This document shows, in pieces, positions 26,056 to 37,023 of a stretch of 64,000 nucleotides of DNA. Position 1 is the first letter of the stretch. The number at the start of each line of letters is the position of its first letter. Made by a program: the position numbers and the translations under genes. Below the pieces are notes generated by a model that saw only the letters and a program-made list of their open reading frames with translations, made no database searches and had not been told where the DNA came from. Source of the stretch: Chitinophaga deserti. Lineage in GTDB: Bacteria; Bacteroidota; Bacteroidia; Chitinophagales; Chitinophagaceae. The DNA lies in NCBI RefSeq assembly GCF_003149455.1, contig NZ_QFFK01000005.1, forward strand, positions 124,001-188,000, given 5' to 3'.

Positions 26056-26427
26056 ATGGCAGACGTAAAAGCATTAGCTGAACAATTAGTAGGTCTTACT
26101 GTTAAGGAAGTACAGGAACTCGCAGACGTTCTGAAGAACGAATACGGTATCGAACCTGCTGCTGCTGCAGTTGTTGTAGCTGCTGGCGACGGTCCCGCTG
26201 CTGCTGCTGAAGAAAAAACTGCATTTAACGTAGTACTGAAATCTGCTGGCGCAAGCAAACTGAACGTTGTTAAGGTTGTAAAAGACCTGACCGGCCTCGG
26301 TCTGAAAGAAGCCAAAGAACTGGTTGACGGCGCACCGAAATCAGTGAAAGAAGGCGTTAGCAAAGCAGAAGCAGAAGATCTGAAAGCGAAGCTGACTGAA
26401 GCTGGCGCTGACGTAGAAATTCAGTAA
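26056..26427 (+). CDS. rplL: 50S ribosomal protein bL12 (L7/L12)
   Basis: 123 residues. An N-terminal dimerisation helix pair is followed by an Ala-rich hinge (about 35-50) and the C-terminal domain [27 protein letters not shown], which recruits translation factors. Present in several copies per ribosome. A hairpin separates it from rpoB. Confidence 0.98.
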   Translation: MADVKALAEQLVGLTVKEVQELADVLKNEYGIEPAAAAVVVAAGDGPAAAAEEKTAFNVVLKSAGASKLNVVKVVKDLTGLGLKEAKELVDGAPKSVKEGVSKAEAEDLKAKLTEAGADVEIQ

Positions 26428-26452
26428 TTCTTTGTTTAATATACATTCTTTT

Positions 26453-26488
26453 TAAGGTCAAAAAGTGCTCCGGTACTTTTTGGCCTTA
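26453..26488 (+). terminator. Attenuator-like hairpin between rplL and rpoB
   Basis: TAAGGTCAAAAAGT pairs with ACTTTTTGGCCTTA around GCTCCGGT. Only a weak T-rich tail follows, so it probably terminates part of the transcripts and sets the ratio of L12 to RNA polymerase, as the rplL-rpoB attenuator does in E. coli. Confidence 0.75.
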
Positions 26489-26638
26489 TTCCCTTTGGGA
26501 ACGTATCTTTTCCAGCATGACCGGCAAACGGGAAATTACCTGCCGTGATGGTTGAAATACAAGAAATTGGATGTTTTTGGCAAAGAATCGTTAATTTCCC
26601 TTATTCAATACAAGTCATATTAACTGCTAACTTCGAAT

Positions 26639-29600
26639 ATGTCTCTAAAAAAAGCCCAAACTAACGAAAGAGTAAATTTTGGAAAGATCAAACAAGTTGC
26701 TGAGACACCGGATCTGTTGGCTATCCAAATCCAATCTTTCAAGGATTTCTTCCAATTAGAAACCACACCAGACAAGCGTAACAACGAAGGCCTTTTTAAA
26801 GTATTCAAGGAAAACTTCCCGATCACAGATACCAGAAATATCTTCAATCTGGAATTCCTGGACTATTTCGTGGACCCTCCGCGTTATACCATCGAAGAAT
26901 GTATTGAGCGGGGTTTGACGTATTCCGTTCCGCTGAAAGCGAAACTTCGCCTCAGCTGTAACGACGAAGAACACGTCGATTTCCAAACCATTGTGCAGGA
27001 TGTGTTCCTCGGGAACATTCCCTACATGACCCCCAGGGGTACCTTCGTTATCAACGGCGCAGAGCGGGTAGTAGTATCCCAGCTCCACCGTTCGCCCGGT
27101 GTGTTCTTTGGACAGTCCGTGCATCCCAACGGTACCAAGATCTACTCTGCAAGGGTGATCCCTTTCAAAGGTGCCTGGATGGAGTTTGCGACAGACATCA
27201 ATAACGTGATGTACGCTTACATCGACCGTAAGAAGAAGTTCCCGGTTACCACCCTGTTAAGGGCTATCGGCTATGAAACAGACAAGGACATCCTTGAGCT
27301 GTTCGGTATGGCAGATGAAGTAAAAGCAGACCGCAAAAATCTTGAGAAATACGCCGGCAAAAAGCTGGCTGCCCGCGTTTTACGCAGCTGGGTAGAAGAT
27401 TTCGTGGATGAAGACACGGGCGAAGTAGTGAGCATTGAAAGGAATGAAATCGTGCTTGAGCGCGACTCTATCCTCGACGAAGCGAACATCGAACTGATCA
27501 CCGATATGGGTGTTAAATCCGTATTTGTGCAGAAGGAAGAAGTGAGCGGAGACTTTGCCATCATCTACAATACCCTCAACAAAGACACATCAAACTCCGA
27601 ACTGGAAGCCGTTCAGCACATCTACCGCCAACTGCGCGGTGCCGATGCGCCGGATGATGAAACAGCAAGGGGCATTATCGATAAATTATTCTTCTCCGAC
27701 AAACGTTATGATCTGGGCGACGTAGGCCGTTACAAGATCAACCGTAAACTCGGACTGCCGACACCGCTCGATATGAAGGTGCTCACCAAGGCAGACATTA
27801 TTTCGATCATTAAATACCTCGTGCAGCTGACCAACGGTAAAGCGGAGATCGACGATATCGATCACCTGTCTAACCGTCGTGTACGCACCGTGGGCGAGCA
27901 ACTGTATGCGCAATTCGGCGTAGGCCTGGCGCGTATGGCCCGTACCATCCGCGAGCGTATGAACGTTCGTGACAATGAGGTATTTACTCCGGTAGACCTG
28001 ATCAACGCAAGAACACTTTCTTCCGTGATCAACTCCTTCTTCGGTACCAGCCAGCTTTCCCAGTTCCTGGACCAGACCAACCCCCTGTCAGAGATCACGC
28101 ACAAGCGTCGTATCTCCGCACTCGGGCCCGGTGGTCTGTCCCGCGAGCGTGCAGGCTTTGAGGTGCGTGACGTACACTACAGCCACTACGGCCGTCTCTG
28201 TACCATTGAAACACCTGAAGGTCCGAACATCGGTCTGATCTCCACCCTGTGCGTACACGCCATGGTGAACGAGATGGGCTTCATCGAAACACCGTACCGC
28301 AAGGTAAACAACGGTAAAGTAGATATGAACAAGATCGAGTACCTGAGCGCTGAAGAAGAAGATTCCGTTAAAATTGCACAGGCCAACGCTCCGCTCGATG
28401 AGAAAGGCGCGTTTACCGGCGATAAAGTGAAATCCCGCGAAACCGGTGATTTCCCGATCCTAGACCCGGGAGAAGTAGAATTCATGGACGTAGCTCCCAA
28501 CCAGATCGTAGGTTTGAGCGCTTCCCTGATTCCGTTCCTCGAGCATGATGACGCCAACCGTGCGCTCATGGGATCGAACATGCAACGTCAGGCTGTTCCG
28601 CTGATCGCTCCGCAGGTTCCCATCGTGGGTACCGGCCTGGAAGGTAAGGCTGCACGCGATTCCCGCCTGCAGATCACTTCCAAAGGTAAAGGTGTGGTGG
28701 AATTCGTTGACGCCAACGAAATCCACGTTCGCTACGAGCGCGACGAAATGCAGAAACTGGTAAGCTTTGAAGATGACCTGATCATCTACCAGCTGACCAA
28801 ATTCGTTAAAACCAACCAGAGCACCTGTATCAACCTCCGTCCCGCCGTTAAGAAAGGACAGAAGGTGGAAGAAGGGGACTTCCTGACAGAAGGTTACGCA
28901 ACCCGCGCCGGCGAGCTGGCACTGGGCCGCAACCTGAAAGTAGCGTTCATGCCCTGGAAAGGTTACAACTTCGAGGATGCTATCGTAATCTCCGAACGCG
29001 TAGCTAAAGAAGACTGGTTCACCTCCATCCATATCGACGAATATGAACTGGAAGTGCGCGACACCAAGCTGGGTGAAGAAGAACTGACTCCGGATATTCC
29101 GAACGTGAGCGAAGAAGCCACTAAGGATCTGGATCAGAACGGTATCATCCGCGTAGGTGCTCACATCAAGGAAGGCGATATCCTTATCGGTAAGATCACT
29201 CCCCGTGGTGAAAGCGATCCTTCTCCGGAAGAGAAACTGCTCCGCGCGATCTTCGGTGATAAAGCTTCCGATGCGAAAGATGCATCTCTGAAAGCACCCC
29301 CGTCTACTGAAGGCGTGGTGATCGATAAAAAACTGTTCTCCCGTGCTAAAAAGGACAAAAACTCCAAGACGCGCGAGAAAGCAGCTCTCGAGAAACTGGA
29401 GAAAATTCACCAGAAGAACGAGGAAGATCTGCTCGAAGTATTGATGAGCAAACTGCTGACCCTGCTGAAGGAAAAAACTTCTGCCGGTATCACCAACACC
29501 TACGGTGAAGTACTGATTTCCAAAGGCTCCAAGTTCTCCAACAAGAACCTGGCGAATGTGGACTTCCAGAACGTTAACCCGCTTGGCTGGACTACCGATC

Positions 29601-30448
29601 AGGATACCAACGATCAGATCAATACCCTGCTCCATAACTACAACATCAAGTACAACGAGGAGCTGGGCCGTTATAAACGCGAGAAATTCAATATCTCCAT
29701 CGGTGACGAACTGCCTGCAGGCGTACTGAAACTGGCGAAGGTTTACCTGGCCAGCAAACGTAAGCTGAAAGTAGGTGATAAGATGGCGGGCCGCCACGGT
29801 AACAAGGGTATCGTTGCCAAGATCGTGCGTGACGAAGACATGCCGTTCCTGGAAGATGGTACACCGGTAGATATCGTACTGAACCCACTGGGCGTACCTT
29901 CCCGTATGAACCTTGGTCAGATCTACGAAACCGTACTCGGTTGGGCAGGTCAGAAACTGGGTGTTCGCTTCGCAACTCCGATCTTCGACGGTGCCAGCAC
30001 CGAAGAAATCGCGAGCTACATCACAGAAGCGAAACTGCCGAGCTTCGGCCACACTTACCTGAGCGATGGCGAAACAGGCGAACGCTTCCACCAGAAAGCA
30101 ACAGTAGGTATCATCTACATGCTGAAGCTTAGCCACATGGTGGACGATAAGATGCACGCCCGTTCCATCGGACCCTACTCTCTCATCACGCAACAGCCGC
30201 TGGGTGGTAAAGCCCAGTTCGGTGGTCAGCGTTTTGGTGAGATGGAGGTGTGGGCACTGGAAGCCTACGGTGCGTCCAACATCCTGCAAGAGCTGCTCAC
30301 CATCAAGTCCGACGATATCGTGGGCCGTGCGAAAGCTTACGAATCGATCGTTAAGGGCGATAACATCCCGAAAGCGGGTGTTCCTGAGTCCTTCAACGTA
30401 CTGATCCATGAGCTGAGAGGCCTTGGTCTGGACCTGAAATTCGATTGA
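26639..30448 (+). CDS. rpoB: DNA-directed RNA polymerase subunit beta
   Basis: 1269 residues, the usual Bacteroidota length. The rifampicin region reads [18 protein letters not shown] followed by [16 protein letters not shown], with the sensitive residues at the key Asp, His and Ser positions. [16 protein letters not shown] contains the catalytic-site lysine motif, and the C-terminal [11 protein letters not shown] is intact. It pairs with RpoC to form the active centre. 169 bp and a hairpin separate it from rpoC. Confidence 0.99.
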   Translation: MSLKKAQTNERVNFGKIKQVAETPDLLAIQIQSFKDFFQLETTPDKRNNEGLFKVFKENFPITDTRNIFNLEFLDYFVDPPRYTIEECIERGLTYSVPLKAKLRLSCNDEEHVDFQTIVQDVFLGNIPYMTPRGTFVINGAERVVVSQLHRSPGVFFGQSVHPNGTKIYSARVIPFKGAWMEFATDINNVMYAYIDRKKKFPVTTLLRAIGYETDKDILELFGMADEVKADRKNLEKYAGKKLAARVLRSWVEDFVDEDTGEVVSIERNEIVLERDSILDEANIELITDMGVKSVFVQKEEVSGDFAIIYNTLNKDTSNSELEAVQHIYRQLRGADAPDDETARGIIDKLFFSDKRYDLGDVGRYKINRKLGLPTPLDMKVLTKADIISIIKYLVQLTNGKAEIDDIDHLSNRRVRTVGEQLYAQFGVGLARMARTIRERMNVRDNEVFTPVDLINARTLSSVINSFFGTSQLSQFLDQTNPLSEITHKRRISALGPGGLSRERAGFEVRDVHYSHYGRLCTIETPEGPNIGLISTLCVHAMVNEMGFIETPYRKVNNGKVDMNKIEYLSAEEEDSVKIAQANAPLDEKGAFTGDKVKSRETGDFPILDPGEVEFMDVAPNQIVGLSASLIPFLEHDDANRALMGSNMQRQAVPLIAPQVPIVGTGLEGKAARDSRLQITSKGKGVVEFVDANEIHVRYERDEMQKLVSFEDDLIIYQLTKFVKTNQSTCINLRPAVKKGQKVEEGDFLTEGYATRAGELALGRNLKVAFMPWKGYNFEDAIVISERVAKEDWFTSIHIDEYELEVRDTKLGEEELTPDIPNVSEEATKDLDQNGIIRVGAHIKEGDILIGKITPRGESDPSPEEKLLRAIFGDKASDAKDASLKAPPSTEGVVIDKKLFSRAKKDKNSKTREKAALEKLEKIHQKNEEDLLEVLMSKLLTLLKEKTSAGITNTYGEVLISKGSKFSNKNLANVDFQNVNPLGWTTDQDTNDQINTLLHNYNIKYNEELGRYKREKFNISIGDELPAGVLKLAKVYLASKRKLKVGDKMAGRHGNKGIVAKIVRDEDMPFLEDGTPVDIVLNPLGVPSRMNLGQIYETVLGWAGQKLGVRFATPIFDGASTEEIASYITEAKLPSFGHTYLSDGETGERFHQKATVGIIYMLKLSHMVDDKMHARSIGPYSLITQQPLGGKAQFGGQRFGEMEVWALEAYGASNILQELLTIKSDDIVGRAKAYESIVKGDNIPKAGVPESFNVLIHELRGLGLDLKFD

Positions 30449-30463
30449 TAACTGTATTCAAGT

Positions 30464-30497
30464 GAGGCCTGGCCGGTGTAAAACCGGCTCAGGCCTC
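30464..30497 (+). other. Strong hairpin in the rpoB-rpoC gap
   Basis: GAGGCCTGGCCGGT (30464-30477) pairs with ACCGGCTCAGGCCTC (30483-30497). No T-run follows, so it is more likely an mRNA processing or stabilising structure than a terminator. Confidence 0.7.
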
Positions 30498-30617
30498 CTT
30501 CAGATATCGTCGTAGCGAAATGCAGGAGTAACCGCGTGAATGTTCAAATGATAAGGAAAAGGAAACCTGAACTGCCGGCTTCACGCAAGACATTGAGTTT
30601 TCTTTAAACAACATACA

Positions 30618-33600
30618 ATGGCCATCAAGAAAGAAAATCGTCCCAAATCAAATTTTAGCAGCATTACCATCAGTCTCGCTTCACCGGACACCATCCTGGA
30701 GCGTTCTTATGGCGAAGTGCTGAAACCTGAGACCATCAACTACCGGACTTACAAGCCGGAGCGTGATGGTTTATTCTGCGAAAGGATCTTCGGTCCTGTA
30801 AAGGATTACGAGTGCTATTGCGGAAAGTATAAGCGTATCCGTTATAAAGGCATTGTGTGCGACCGTTGTGGGGTAGAAGTGACTGAGAAGAAAGTACGTC
30901 GTGAAAGAATGGGGCACATCCGCCTGGTGGTGCCTGTTGTACATATCTGGTATTTTAAATCATTACCTAATAAAATCGGTTACCTGCTCGGCATGAGCTC
31001 CAAGAAACTGGAAACTATCGTTTATTACGAACGTTATGTGATCATCCAGTCCGGAGTGAAGCAGGAGAAGGGCCTCAACTATGCAGATCTGCTGACTGAA
31101 GAAGAGTACCTGGATATCCTGGATACCCTTCCGAAAGATAACCAGCTGTTGCCTGATGAGGATCCGAATAAGTTCATCGCGAAGATGGGCGCAGAAGCGG
31201 TAGAAATGATGCTTGCCCGGATCGATCTGGACAGCCTTTCTTACCAGCTCCGCAACCAGGCTGCTACGGAAACATCCCAGCAGCGTAAAGCCGAGGCACT
31301 GAAACGCCTCAGCGTGGTGGAAGCCTTCCGTGATGCAAATGGCCGTGTAGATAACCGCCCGGAATGGATGGTGATGCAATACATCCCCGTTGTTCCGCCG
31401 GAACTGCGTCCTCTCGTTCCCCTGGACGGTGGCCGCTTCGCTTCTTCCGACCTGAATGATCTCTATCGTCGCGTAATCATTCGTAACAACCGTCTGAAAC
31501 GCCTCATCGAGATCAAGGCTCCTGAAGTGATCCTGCGTAACGAAAAACGTATGCTGCAGGAAGCGGTTGACTCCCTGTTTGATAACAGCCGTAAATCCAA
31601 CGCCGTGAAAGCGGAAGGCGGACGTGCGCTGAAATCACTCTCCGACGTACTGAAAGGCAAGCAAGGCCGTTTCCGTCAGAACCTTCTCGGTAAACGTGTG
31701 GACTACTCCGGTCGTTCCGTTATCGTGGTAGGCCCTGAACTGAAACTGCATGAGTGCGGCCTTCCTAAAGATATGGCTGCGGAACTGTTCAAACCGTTCA
31801 TTATCCGTAAGCTCATCGAAAGAGGTATCGTTAAAACCGTGAAATCAGCGAAGAAGCTGGTAGACCGGAAAGAAGCAGTGGTTTGGGACATCCTGGAGAA
31901 TGTACTGAAAGGTCACCCGGTGATGCTTAACCGTGCTCCGACACTTCACCGTCTTTCCATCCAGGCATTCCAGCCTAAACTGGTGGAAGGTAAAGCGATA
32001 CAGCTGCACCCGCTCGTGTGTTCTGCGTTCAACGCTGACTTTGACGGTGACCAGATGGCGGTACACGTGCCTTTGAGCAACGCCGCGATCCTGGAAGCAC
32101 AGCTGCTGATGCTGTCTTCACACAACATCCTCAACCCGCAGAACGGTACGCCGATCACCCTTCCTTCTCAGGACATGGTTCTTGGTCTGTACTACATTTC
32201 CAAGGGTAAAAAATCCACAGAAACCGAAATCGTGAAAGGTGAAGGCAAAGCCTTCTACTCCGCGGAAGAGGTGATCATTGCGCACAACGAAGGACGTGTT
32301 GACCTTCATGCGAACATCCGTGTTAAAGCTGATGTACGTAAAGAAGACGGCACACTCGAACGCAAACTGATCGAAACCACTGTGGGCCGCGTAATCTTCA
32401 ACCAGCACGTTCCTAAGGAAGCAGGATATGTAAATGCCCTGCTGACGAAGAAATCACTGCGTGAGATCATCGGCGACATCATTAAAGCGACTGACATTCC
32501 AAAAACCGCGAAATTCCTGGACGATATCAAGCAATTGGGTTTCCGTACGGCATTCCGTGGTGGTCTGTCCTTCAATATCAATGACCTCATCATCCCCGAC
32601 GCTAAGCAGCTCATGATCGACGGTGCTGCCGGCGAGGTGGACGAAGTGTGGGATAACTACAACATGGGTCTTATCACGAACAACGAGCGTTACAACCAGA
32701 TCATTGACATCTGGAGCCGTGTGGACACGAAAGTGACCGAGACACTGATCCGCGAACTGGCATCAGACAAGCAGGGCTTCAACTCCGTGTACATGATGCT
32801 TGACTCCGGTGCACGTGGTTCCAAACAACAGATTAAACAGCTGGCCGGTCTCAGAGGTCTGATGGCTAAACCCCGTAAGAGCGGATCTTCCGGTTCCGAG
32901 ATCATCGAGAACCCGATCCTCTCCAACTTCAAGGACGGTCTGAACGTATTGGAATACTTCATCTCCACGCACGGTGCCCGTAAAGGTCTTGCGGATACGG
33001 CGCTCAAAACGGCGGATGCCGGTTACCTGACCCGCCGTCTCGTAGACGTTGCACAGGACGTGGTTATCACCGAAGAAGATTGCGGTACCCTCCGTGGCAT
33101 TGCAACTTCTGCGCTGAAAGATAATGAGGAAGTAGTAGAACCACTGTACGACCGTATCCTTGGCCGTACTTCTCTCCACGATGTGTTCAACCCTGCAAAC
33201 GACGAAGAACTCTTTGTTGCTGCCGGCGAACAGATTACGGAAGAAATTGGCCGTAAGATCGAAGAAAGCACGATCGAAACAGTTGAAATCCGTTCCGTAC
33301 TCACTTGCGAAAGCAAACGTGGTGTGTGCGTAAGATGTTATGGTAAAAACCTCGCTACCGGTTACACGGCACAGCGTGGTGACGCCGTGGGCATCATCGC
33401 TGCACAATCCATCGGTGAGCCTGGTACACAGCTGACACTTCGTACGTTCCACGTAGGTGGTGTGGCCGGTTCTGCTTCAGTAGAATCTACCCTGGCTGCG
33501 AAATTCGACGGTACAATCCAATTCGATGGTCTCCGTACCACTACCTTCGAAAACAACGAAGGCGAGAAAGTACAGGTGGTTATCGGACGTACCGGTGAGT

Positions 33601-34916
33601 TAAGGATCATGGATGTGAAGAATGATCGTCTCCTTATCACTAACAACATTCCTTATGGATCTACCCTGGTAGTGAAAGATGGTCAGAAAGTGGTGAAAGG
33701 TGATGTGATCTGCACATGGGATCCGTTCAACGCCGTTATCGTTTCTGAAATCGCCGGTAAGATCCGTTTCGACAGCATCATTGAAGGTATCACCTTCCGT
33801 GAAGAAGCTGATGAGCAAACAGGTCACCGTGAGAAAGTGGTTATCGAAACAAAAGATAAAAACAAGATCCCGTCGCTCCTCGTGGATGGTAATAAGGAAG
33901 TTAAATCCTATAACCTTCCGGTAGGCTCCCACATCATCGTGGAAGAAGGTGTTAGCGTGAAATCCGGTCAGGTGATCGTTAAGATCCCGCGTGTGATCGG
34001 TAAGCTCCGCGACATCACCGGTGGTCTGCCGCGTGTTACCGAGCTTTTCGAAGCACGTAACCCGAGCAACCCCGCTATCGTATCTGAGATCGACGGTGTA
34101 GTAGCATTCGGTAACATCAAGCGTGGTAACCGTGAGATCATCATCGAAAGCCGCGAACAACATGTGAAGAAGTACCTCGTTCCGCTGACCCGCCACATCC
34201 TGGTTCAGGACGGTGACTTCGTGAAAGCAGGTACCGCACTTTCCGATGGTTCTATCACTCCTGCGGATATCCTCTCCATTAAAGGTCCGTTCGCCGTACA
34301 GGAATACCTGGTGAATGAGATCCAGGAGGTTTACCGCCTGCAGGGTGTAAAGATCAACGACAAACACATCGAAGTGATCGTTCGCCAGATGATGCGCAAA
34401 GTAACCATCGAAGATCCGGGAGATACCCGCTTCCTCGAAGGCGATACTACCGACAAGTTCGAGTTCTTCGAAGAAAACGATCAGATCTTCGACAAGAAGG
34501 TAGTAACCGAAGCTGGTGAATCCGCTACCATGAAGGCAGGTCAGATCGTAACGCTCCGCCAGGTGCGCGAAGAAAACTCCGTACTGCGCCGTTCCGATAA
34601 GAAACTTGTTGAATACCGTGATGCTGAAACGGCTACTTCAAGCCCGCTTCTGCTCGGTATCACCAAGGCCTCTCTGGGTACGCACAGCTGGATCTCTGCC
34701 GCATCCTTCCAGGAAACAACCAAAGTACTGTCTTCCGCAGCCATCAACGGCAAAACGGACGATATGCTTGGCCTGAAAGAGAACGTTATCACCGGTCACC
34801 TCATCCCGGCTGGTACAGGTCTGAGAGAATTCGAGAACATGATCGTAGGCTCCAAAGAAGAATACGACATCCTCGCATCTTCCAAAGAAGTGTTCCAGTT
34901 CGACGAAGAAGAATAG
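30618..34916 (+). CDS. rpoC: DNA-directed RNA polymerase subunit beta'
   Basis: 1432 residues. The N-terminal zinc site has the pairs [16 protein letters not shown] and CDRCGVEV. The Mg-binding catalytic motif is [15 protein letters not shown], the trigger-loop region and second zinc site ([19 protein letters not shown]) are present, and the protein ends in the omega-contacting tail. It is the last gene of the operon; rpsL does not follow, and a strong terminator ends transcription. Confidence 0.99.
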   Translation: MAIKKENRPKSNFSSITISLASPDTILERSYGEVLKPETINYRTYKPERDGLFCERIFGPVKDYECYCGKYKRIRYKGIVCDRCGVEVTEKKVRRERMGHIRLVVPVVHIWYFKSLPNKIGYLLGMSSKKLETIVYYERYVIIQSGVKQEKGLNYADLLTEEEYLDILDTLPKDNQLLPDEDPNKFIAKMGAEAVEMMLARIDLDSLSYQLRNQAATETSQQRKAEALKRLSVVEAFRDANGRVDNRPEWMVMQYIPVVPPELRPLVPLDGGRFASSDLNDLYRRVIIRNNRLKRLIEIKAPEVILRNEKRMLQEAVDSLFDNSRKSNAVKAEGGRALKSLSDVLKGKQGRFRQNLLGKRVDYSGRSVIVVGPELKLHECGLPKDMAAELFKPFIIRKLIERGIVKTVKSAKKLVDRKEAVVWDILENVLKGHPVMLNRAPTLHRLSIQAFQPKLVEGKAIQLHPLVCSAFNADFDGDQMAVHVPLSNAAILEAQLLMLSSHNILNPQNGTPITLPSQDMVLGLYYISKGKKSTETEIVKGEGKAFYSAEEVIIAHNEGRVDLHANIRVKADVRKEDGTLERKLIETTVGRVIFNQHVPKEAGYVNALLTKKSLREIIGDIIKATDIPKTAKFLDDIKQLGFRTAFRGGLSFNINDLIIPDAKQLMIDGAAGEVDEVWDNYNMGLITNNERYNQIIDIWSRVDTKVTETLIRELASDKQGFNSVYMMLDSGARGSKQQIKQLAGLRGLMAKPRKSGSSGSEIIENPILSNFKDGLNVLEYFISTHGARKGLADTALKTADAGYLTRRLVDVAQDVVITEEDCGTLRGIATSALKDNEEVVEPLYDRILGRTSLHDVFNPANDEELFVAAGEQITEEIGRKIEESTIETVEIRSVLTCESKRGVCVRCYGKNLATGYTAQRGDAVGIIAAQSIGEPGTQLTLRTFHVGGVAGSASVESTLAAKFDGTIQFDGLRTTTFENNEGEKVQVVIGRTGELRIMDVKNDRLLITNNIPYGSTLVVKDGQKVVKGDVICTWDPFNAVIVSEIAGKIRFDSIIEGITFREEADEQTGHREKVVIETKDKNKIPSLLVDGNKEVKSYNLPVGSHIIVEEGVSVKSGQVIVKIPRVIGKLRDITGGLPRVTELFEARNPSNPAIVSEIDGVVAFGNIKRGNREIIIESREQHVKKYLVPLTRHILVQDGDFVKAGTALSDGSITPADILSIKGPFAVQEYLVNEIQEVYRLQGVKINDKHIEVIVRQMMRKVTIEDPGDTRFLEGDTTDKFEFFEENDQIFDKKVVTEAGESATMKAGQIVTLRQVREENSVLRRSDKKLVEYRDAETATSSPLLLGITKASLGTHSWISAASFQETTKVLSSAAINGKTDDMLGLKENVITGHLIPAGTGLREFENMIVGSKEEYDILASSKEVFQFDEEE

Positions 34917-34937
34917 GTTTATACCGATCTATATTCC

Positions 34938-34969
34938 AAGGCCGTCCCTTTCCGGGACGGCCTTTTTTT
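34938..34969 (+). terminator. Terminator after rpoC
   Basis: AAGGCCGTCCC pairs with GGGACGGCCTT around TTTCC and is followed by a run of T. It marks the end of the rplK-rpoC operon. Confidence 0.92.
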
Positions 34970-35028
34970 ATGCTACAATCACCACCCTCAGCTATTATTA
35001 AGTTCTCATTAAAAACTAAAGTAACCCC

Positions 35029-35058
35029 TTTGAATTATCCGTTCGCCACCGTATTTTG
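35029..35058 (+). promoter_or_regulatory. Predicted promoter of the phosphodiesterase gene
   Basis: TTTG at 35029-35032, a 19-bp spacer and TATTTTG at 35052-35058 (one base short of TAnnTTTG). The leader to the ATG at 35144 would be about 80 nt. Confidence 0.5.
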
Positions 35059-35143
35059 TAAGCTTATGTAACTGATTTGAAAGCAGAACATAATATTCCG
35101 TAAGTTGTTGAAATATTCAATCAAGCATAGAAAACACAATACC

Positions 35144-36166
35144 ATGCGTCTACGTTATCGATTCATGATCCCGGCATTACTGGCCGCTGCGGCGGTGAAC
35201 GGGCAGGCTCCCGCGTTTCATTTAAACAATTACACCATTCCCAAAGGGAAATCCGGTGGGGTTATCGGGCAGGTATTTACCCCTCAGGGACCAGCTGCAG
35301 GAGTGAAGCTGGCGGAAGATACCTCCGGCCTGTTTATGATCGGAAAGAAAGGAGAAGTGAAACTGAAGAAGAAGAAAAGCATCCATGAAGCTTCTGCTGT
35401 TCAATATGCGGTAACGCTGGAGCTGGGCGGACAGAAAGAATCTTTCATTTTTGTGAAAGACGACTTCGCACGCAATAAGGTGGTTGCACACCGTGGAGCC
35501 TGGAAGCATACTGCAGGCAGCCAGAATTCCATTACCTCCCTCCGGGAAGCATCCCGCCTGGGATGTGAAGGCTCAGAATTTGACGTGTGGCTTTCCAAAG
35601 ACGGGGTTCCCGTTCTTTCCCACGACCCCCATATCGGCGGTAAAGTAGTGGAAGAAACACCATTGGCTGAACTTACTACCATCGAACTGAAAAACGGCGA
35701 CCGTGTGCCTACTTTTGAAGAATACCTCGAAGAAGGTATGAAACAGAATGTGACCCGCCTCGTTCTGGAGCTGAAACCCTCTAAAACCGGCCGCGGCGAG
35801 CAACTGGCACAAAGCTGCTACGATCTTATCCGCAAGCATAAATCGCAGGCCTGGATGCTGTACATCAGCTTTGATTACAATATCTGTAAGAAACTCGTAG
35901 CACTCGACCCGCATGCAAAAGTGGCCTACCTCAATGGCGACAAAACGCCTGCCCAGTTAAAGGCAGACGGTATCTGGGGATTTGATTATAATTCCAAAGT
36001 GATTGATAAAGACATGAATATCTTCCAGGAGGCAAAGAAGAATAATGTAACCGTAAATATCTGGACGGTAAACGATCCTGTCCAGATGGATACTTATTTA
36101 AAGGCAGGAACCGATTACCTGACCACAGACGAGCCGGAAATTGCACTTGAAAAGGTGAAAAAATAA
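35144..36166 (+). CDS. Glycerophosphodiester phosphodiesterase family protein, secreted
   Basis: 340 residues from ATG 35144 (MRLRYRFMIPALLAAAAVNGQ), which places a signal peptide at the start; the in-frame TTG-type start at 35105 would add 13 residues with no function. An N-terminal beta-type region of about 95 residues precedes the GDPD barrel. The barrel shows VVAHRGAW (His, Arg), CEGSEFDVWLSKDG (Glu, Asp) and VLSHDP (His), the metal and catalytic set. It hydrolyses glycerophosphodiesters to glycerol 3-phosphate plus an alcohol in the periplasm. The glycerol genes glpK-glpF lie 30 kb away, so co-regulation is not shown. Confidence 0.88.
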   Translation: MRLRYRFMIPALLAAAAVNGQAPAFHLNNYTIPKGKSGGVIGQVFTPQGPAAGVKLAEDTSGLFMIGKKGEVKLKKKKSIHEASAVQYAVTLELGGQKESFIFVKDDFARNKVVAHRGAWKHTAGSQNSITSLREASRLGCEGSEFDVWLSKDGVPVLSHDPHIGGKVVEETPLAELTTIELKNGDRVPTFEEYLEEGMKQNVTRLVLELKPSKTGRGEQLAQSCYDLIRKHKSQAWMLYISFDYNICKKLVALDPHAKVAYLNGDKTPAQLKADGIWGFDYNSKVIDKDMNIFQEAKKNNVTVNIWTVNDPVQMDTYLKAGTDYLTTDEPEIALEKVKK

Positions 36167-36349
36167 CCAGGAGAAGGGGGGCGATGCCTCCCTTTTTCGT
36201 TTTTACGGGGGGAATGCCCCGCAAACCCTTGCCTATCATATCTTTCCACTATTTTCTTTTTAACGTTTTTTTATATCCCAAAAATCTTATTTTAGCCGCT
36301 GCAAGAAATACTAAATTATATCCAAGCGTAAAAAAATCTACCGATCAAC

Positions 36350-36949
36350 ATGCACACCCGTCAACTTATTGTGAAAAATGGTTTATTTCTGATGGCTATA
36401 GCCGGCGTATTTGCGGCCTGTCAGCAAAACAACGGCAAAACGGCTTCTACATCCGGCAAAGATTCTTCCGTGCAGTCTGCCGGCGGCGGGCAAAAGCTGG
36501 CCTTTGTAGATATTGATTCGCTGGAAGCACACTACGTTTATTTCAAAGACAAGAAAACTGAGCTGGACCGTAAGAAGGAAGCTGCGCAGAACGAAATTGC
36601 CAGCAAAGAACAGGCACTGCAGAACGAACTGCGGGTACTCCAGCAAAGAGCCCCGACTATGACGCAGGCAGAAGGTCAGGCCGCTGAAGCTACGCTCCAG
36701 CGCAAGGCTCAGCAGCATGAAGCAAACCGTCAGAACCTCATCGCGCAACTGCAAACACAGGAAGCACAATTTTCCGAAGATCTGCAGAAAAGACTTGAAG
36801 AAACAATCAAACAGGTGAACGCAGACAAGCGTTATGCTTTCATTTTCTCATACCGTGCAGGTGCATCCAACATCCTTTACAAAGACGATGCATATGATGT
36901 TACGGAAGAAGTGATCAAAGCGTTGAACGACGCGACTCCCAAAAAATAA
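36350..36949 (+). CDS. OmpH/Skp family periplasmic chaperone, lipoprotein form
   Basis: 199 residues with a signal peptide ending in the lipobox FAAC (Cys24), then a Ser/Gly-rich linker. LAFVDIDSLEAHYVYF is the OmpH start, followed by a long charged coiled coil (about 65-145, KKTELDRKKEAAQNEIASKE and onwards) that forms the Skp tentacles, and a closing strand YAFIFSYRAG. Skp holds unfolded outer-membrane proteins in the periplasm; a lipid anchor is common in Bacteroidota members. It is monocistronic, with a terminator 19 bp downstream. Confidence 0.85.
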   Translation: MHTRQLIVKNGLFLMAIAGVFAACQQNNGKTASTSGKDSSVQSAGGGQKLAFVDIDSLEAHYVYFKDKKTELDRKKEAAQNEIASKEQALQNELRVLQQRAPTMTQAEGQAAEATLQRKAQQHEANRQNLIAQLQTQEAQFSEDLQKRLEETIKQVNADKRYAFIFSYRAGASNILYKDDAYDVTEEVIKALNDATPKK

Positions 36950-36968
36950 TTGAACGATTTCTACGTTT

Positions 36969-37000
36969 GATCCCGGTGTAGCTACCGGGATTTTCTTTTA
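36969..37000 (+). terminator. Terminator after the OmpH-like gene
   Basis: ATCCCGGT pairs with ACCGGGAT around GTAGCT, followed by TTTCTTTT. It ends 23 bp before the permease ATG. Confidence 0.8.
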
Positions 37001-37023
37001 TCAACCATTTTATCAACCTCTTC

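Noticed and set aside
28460..30409. A 649-codon open frame on the minus strand opposite rpoB
   Set aside because: It is a shadow of the strong codon bias of rpoB; composition and residue content are not protein-like and it has no promoter.
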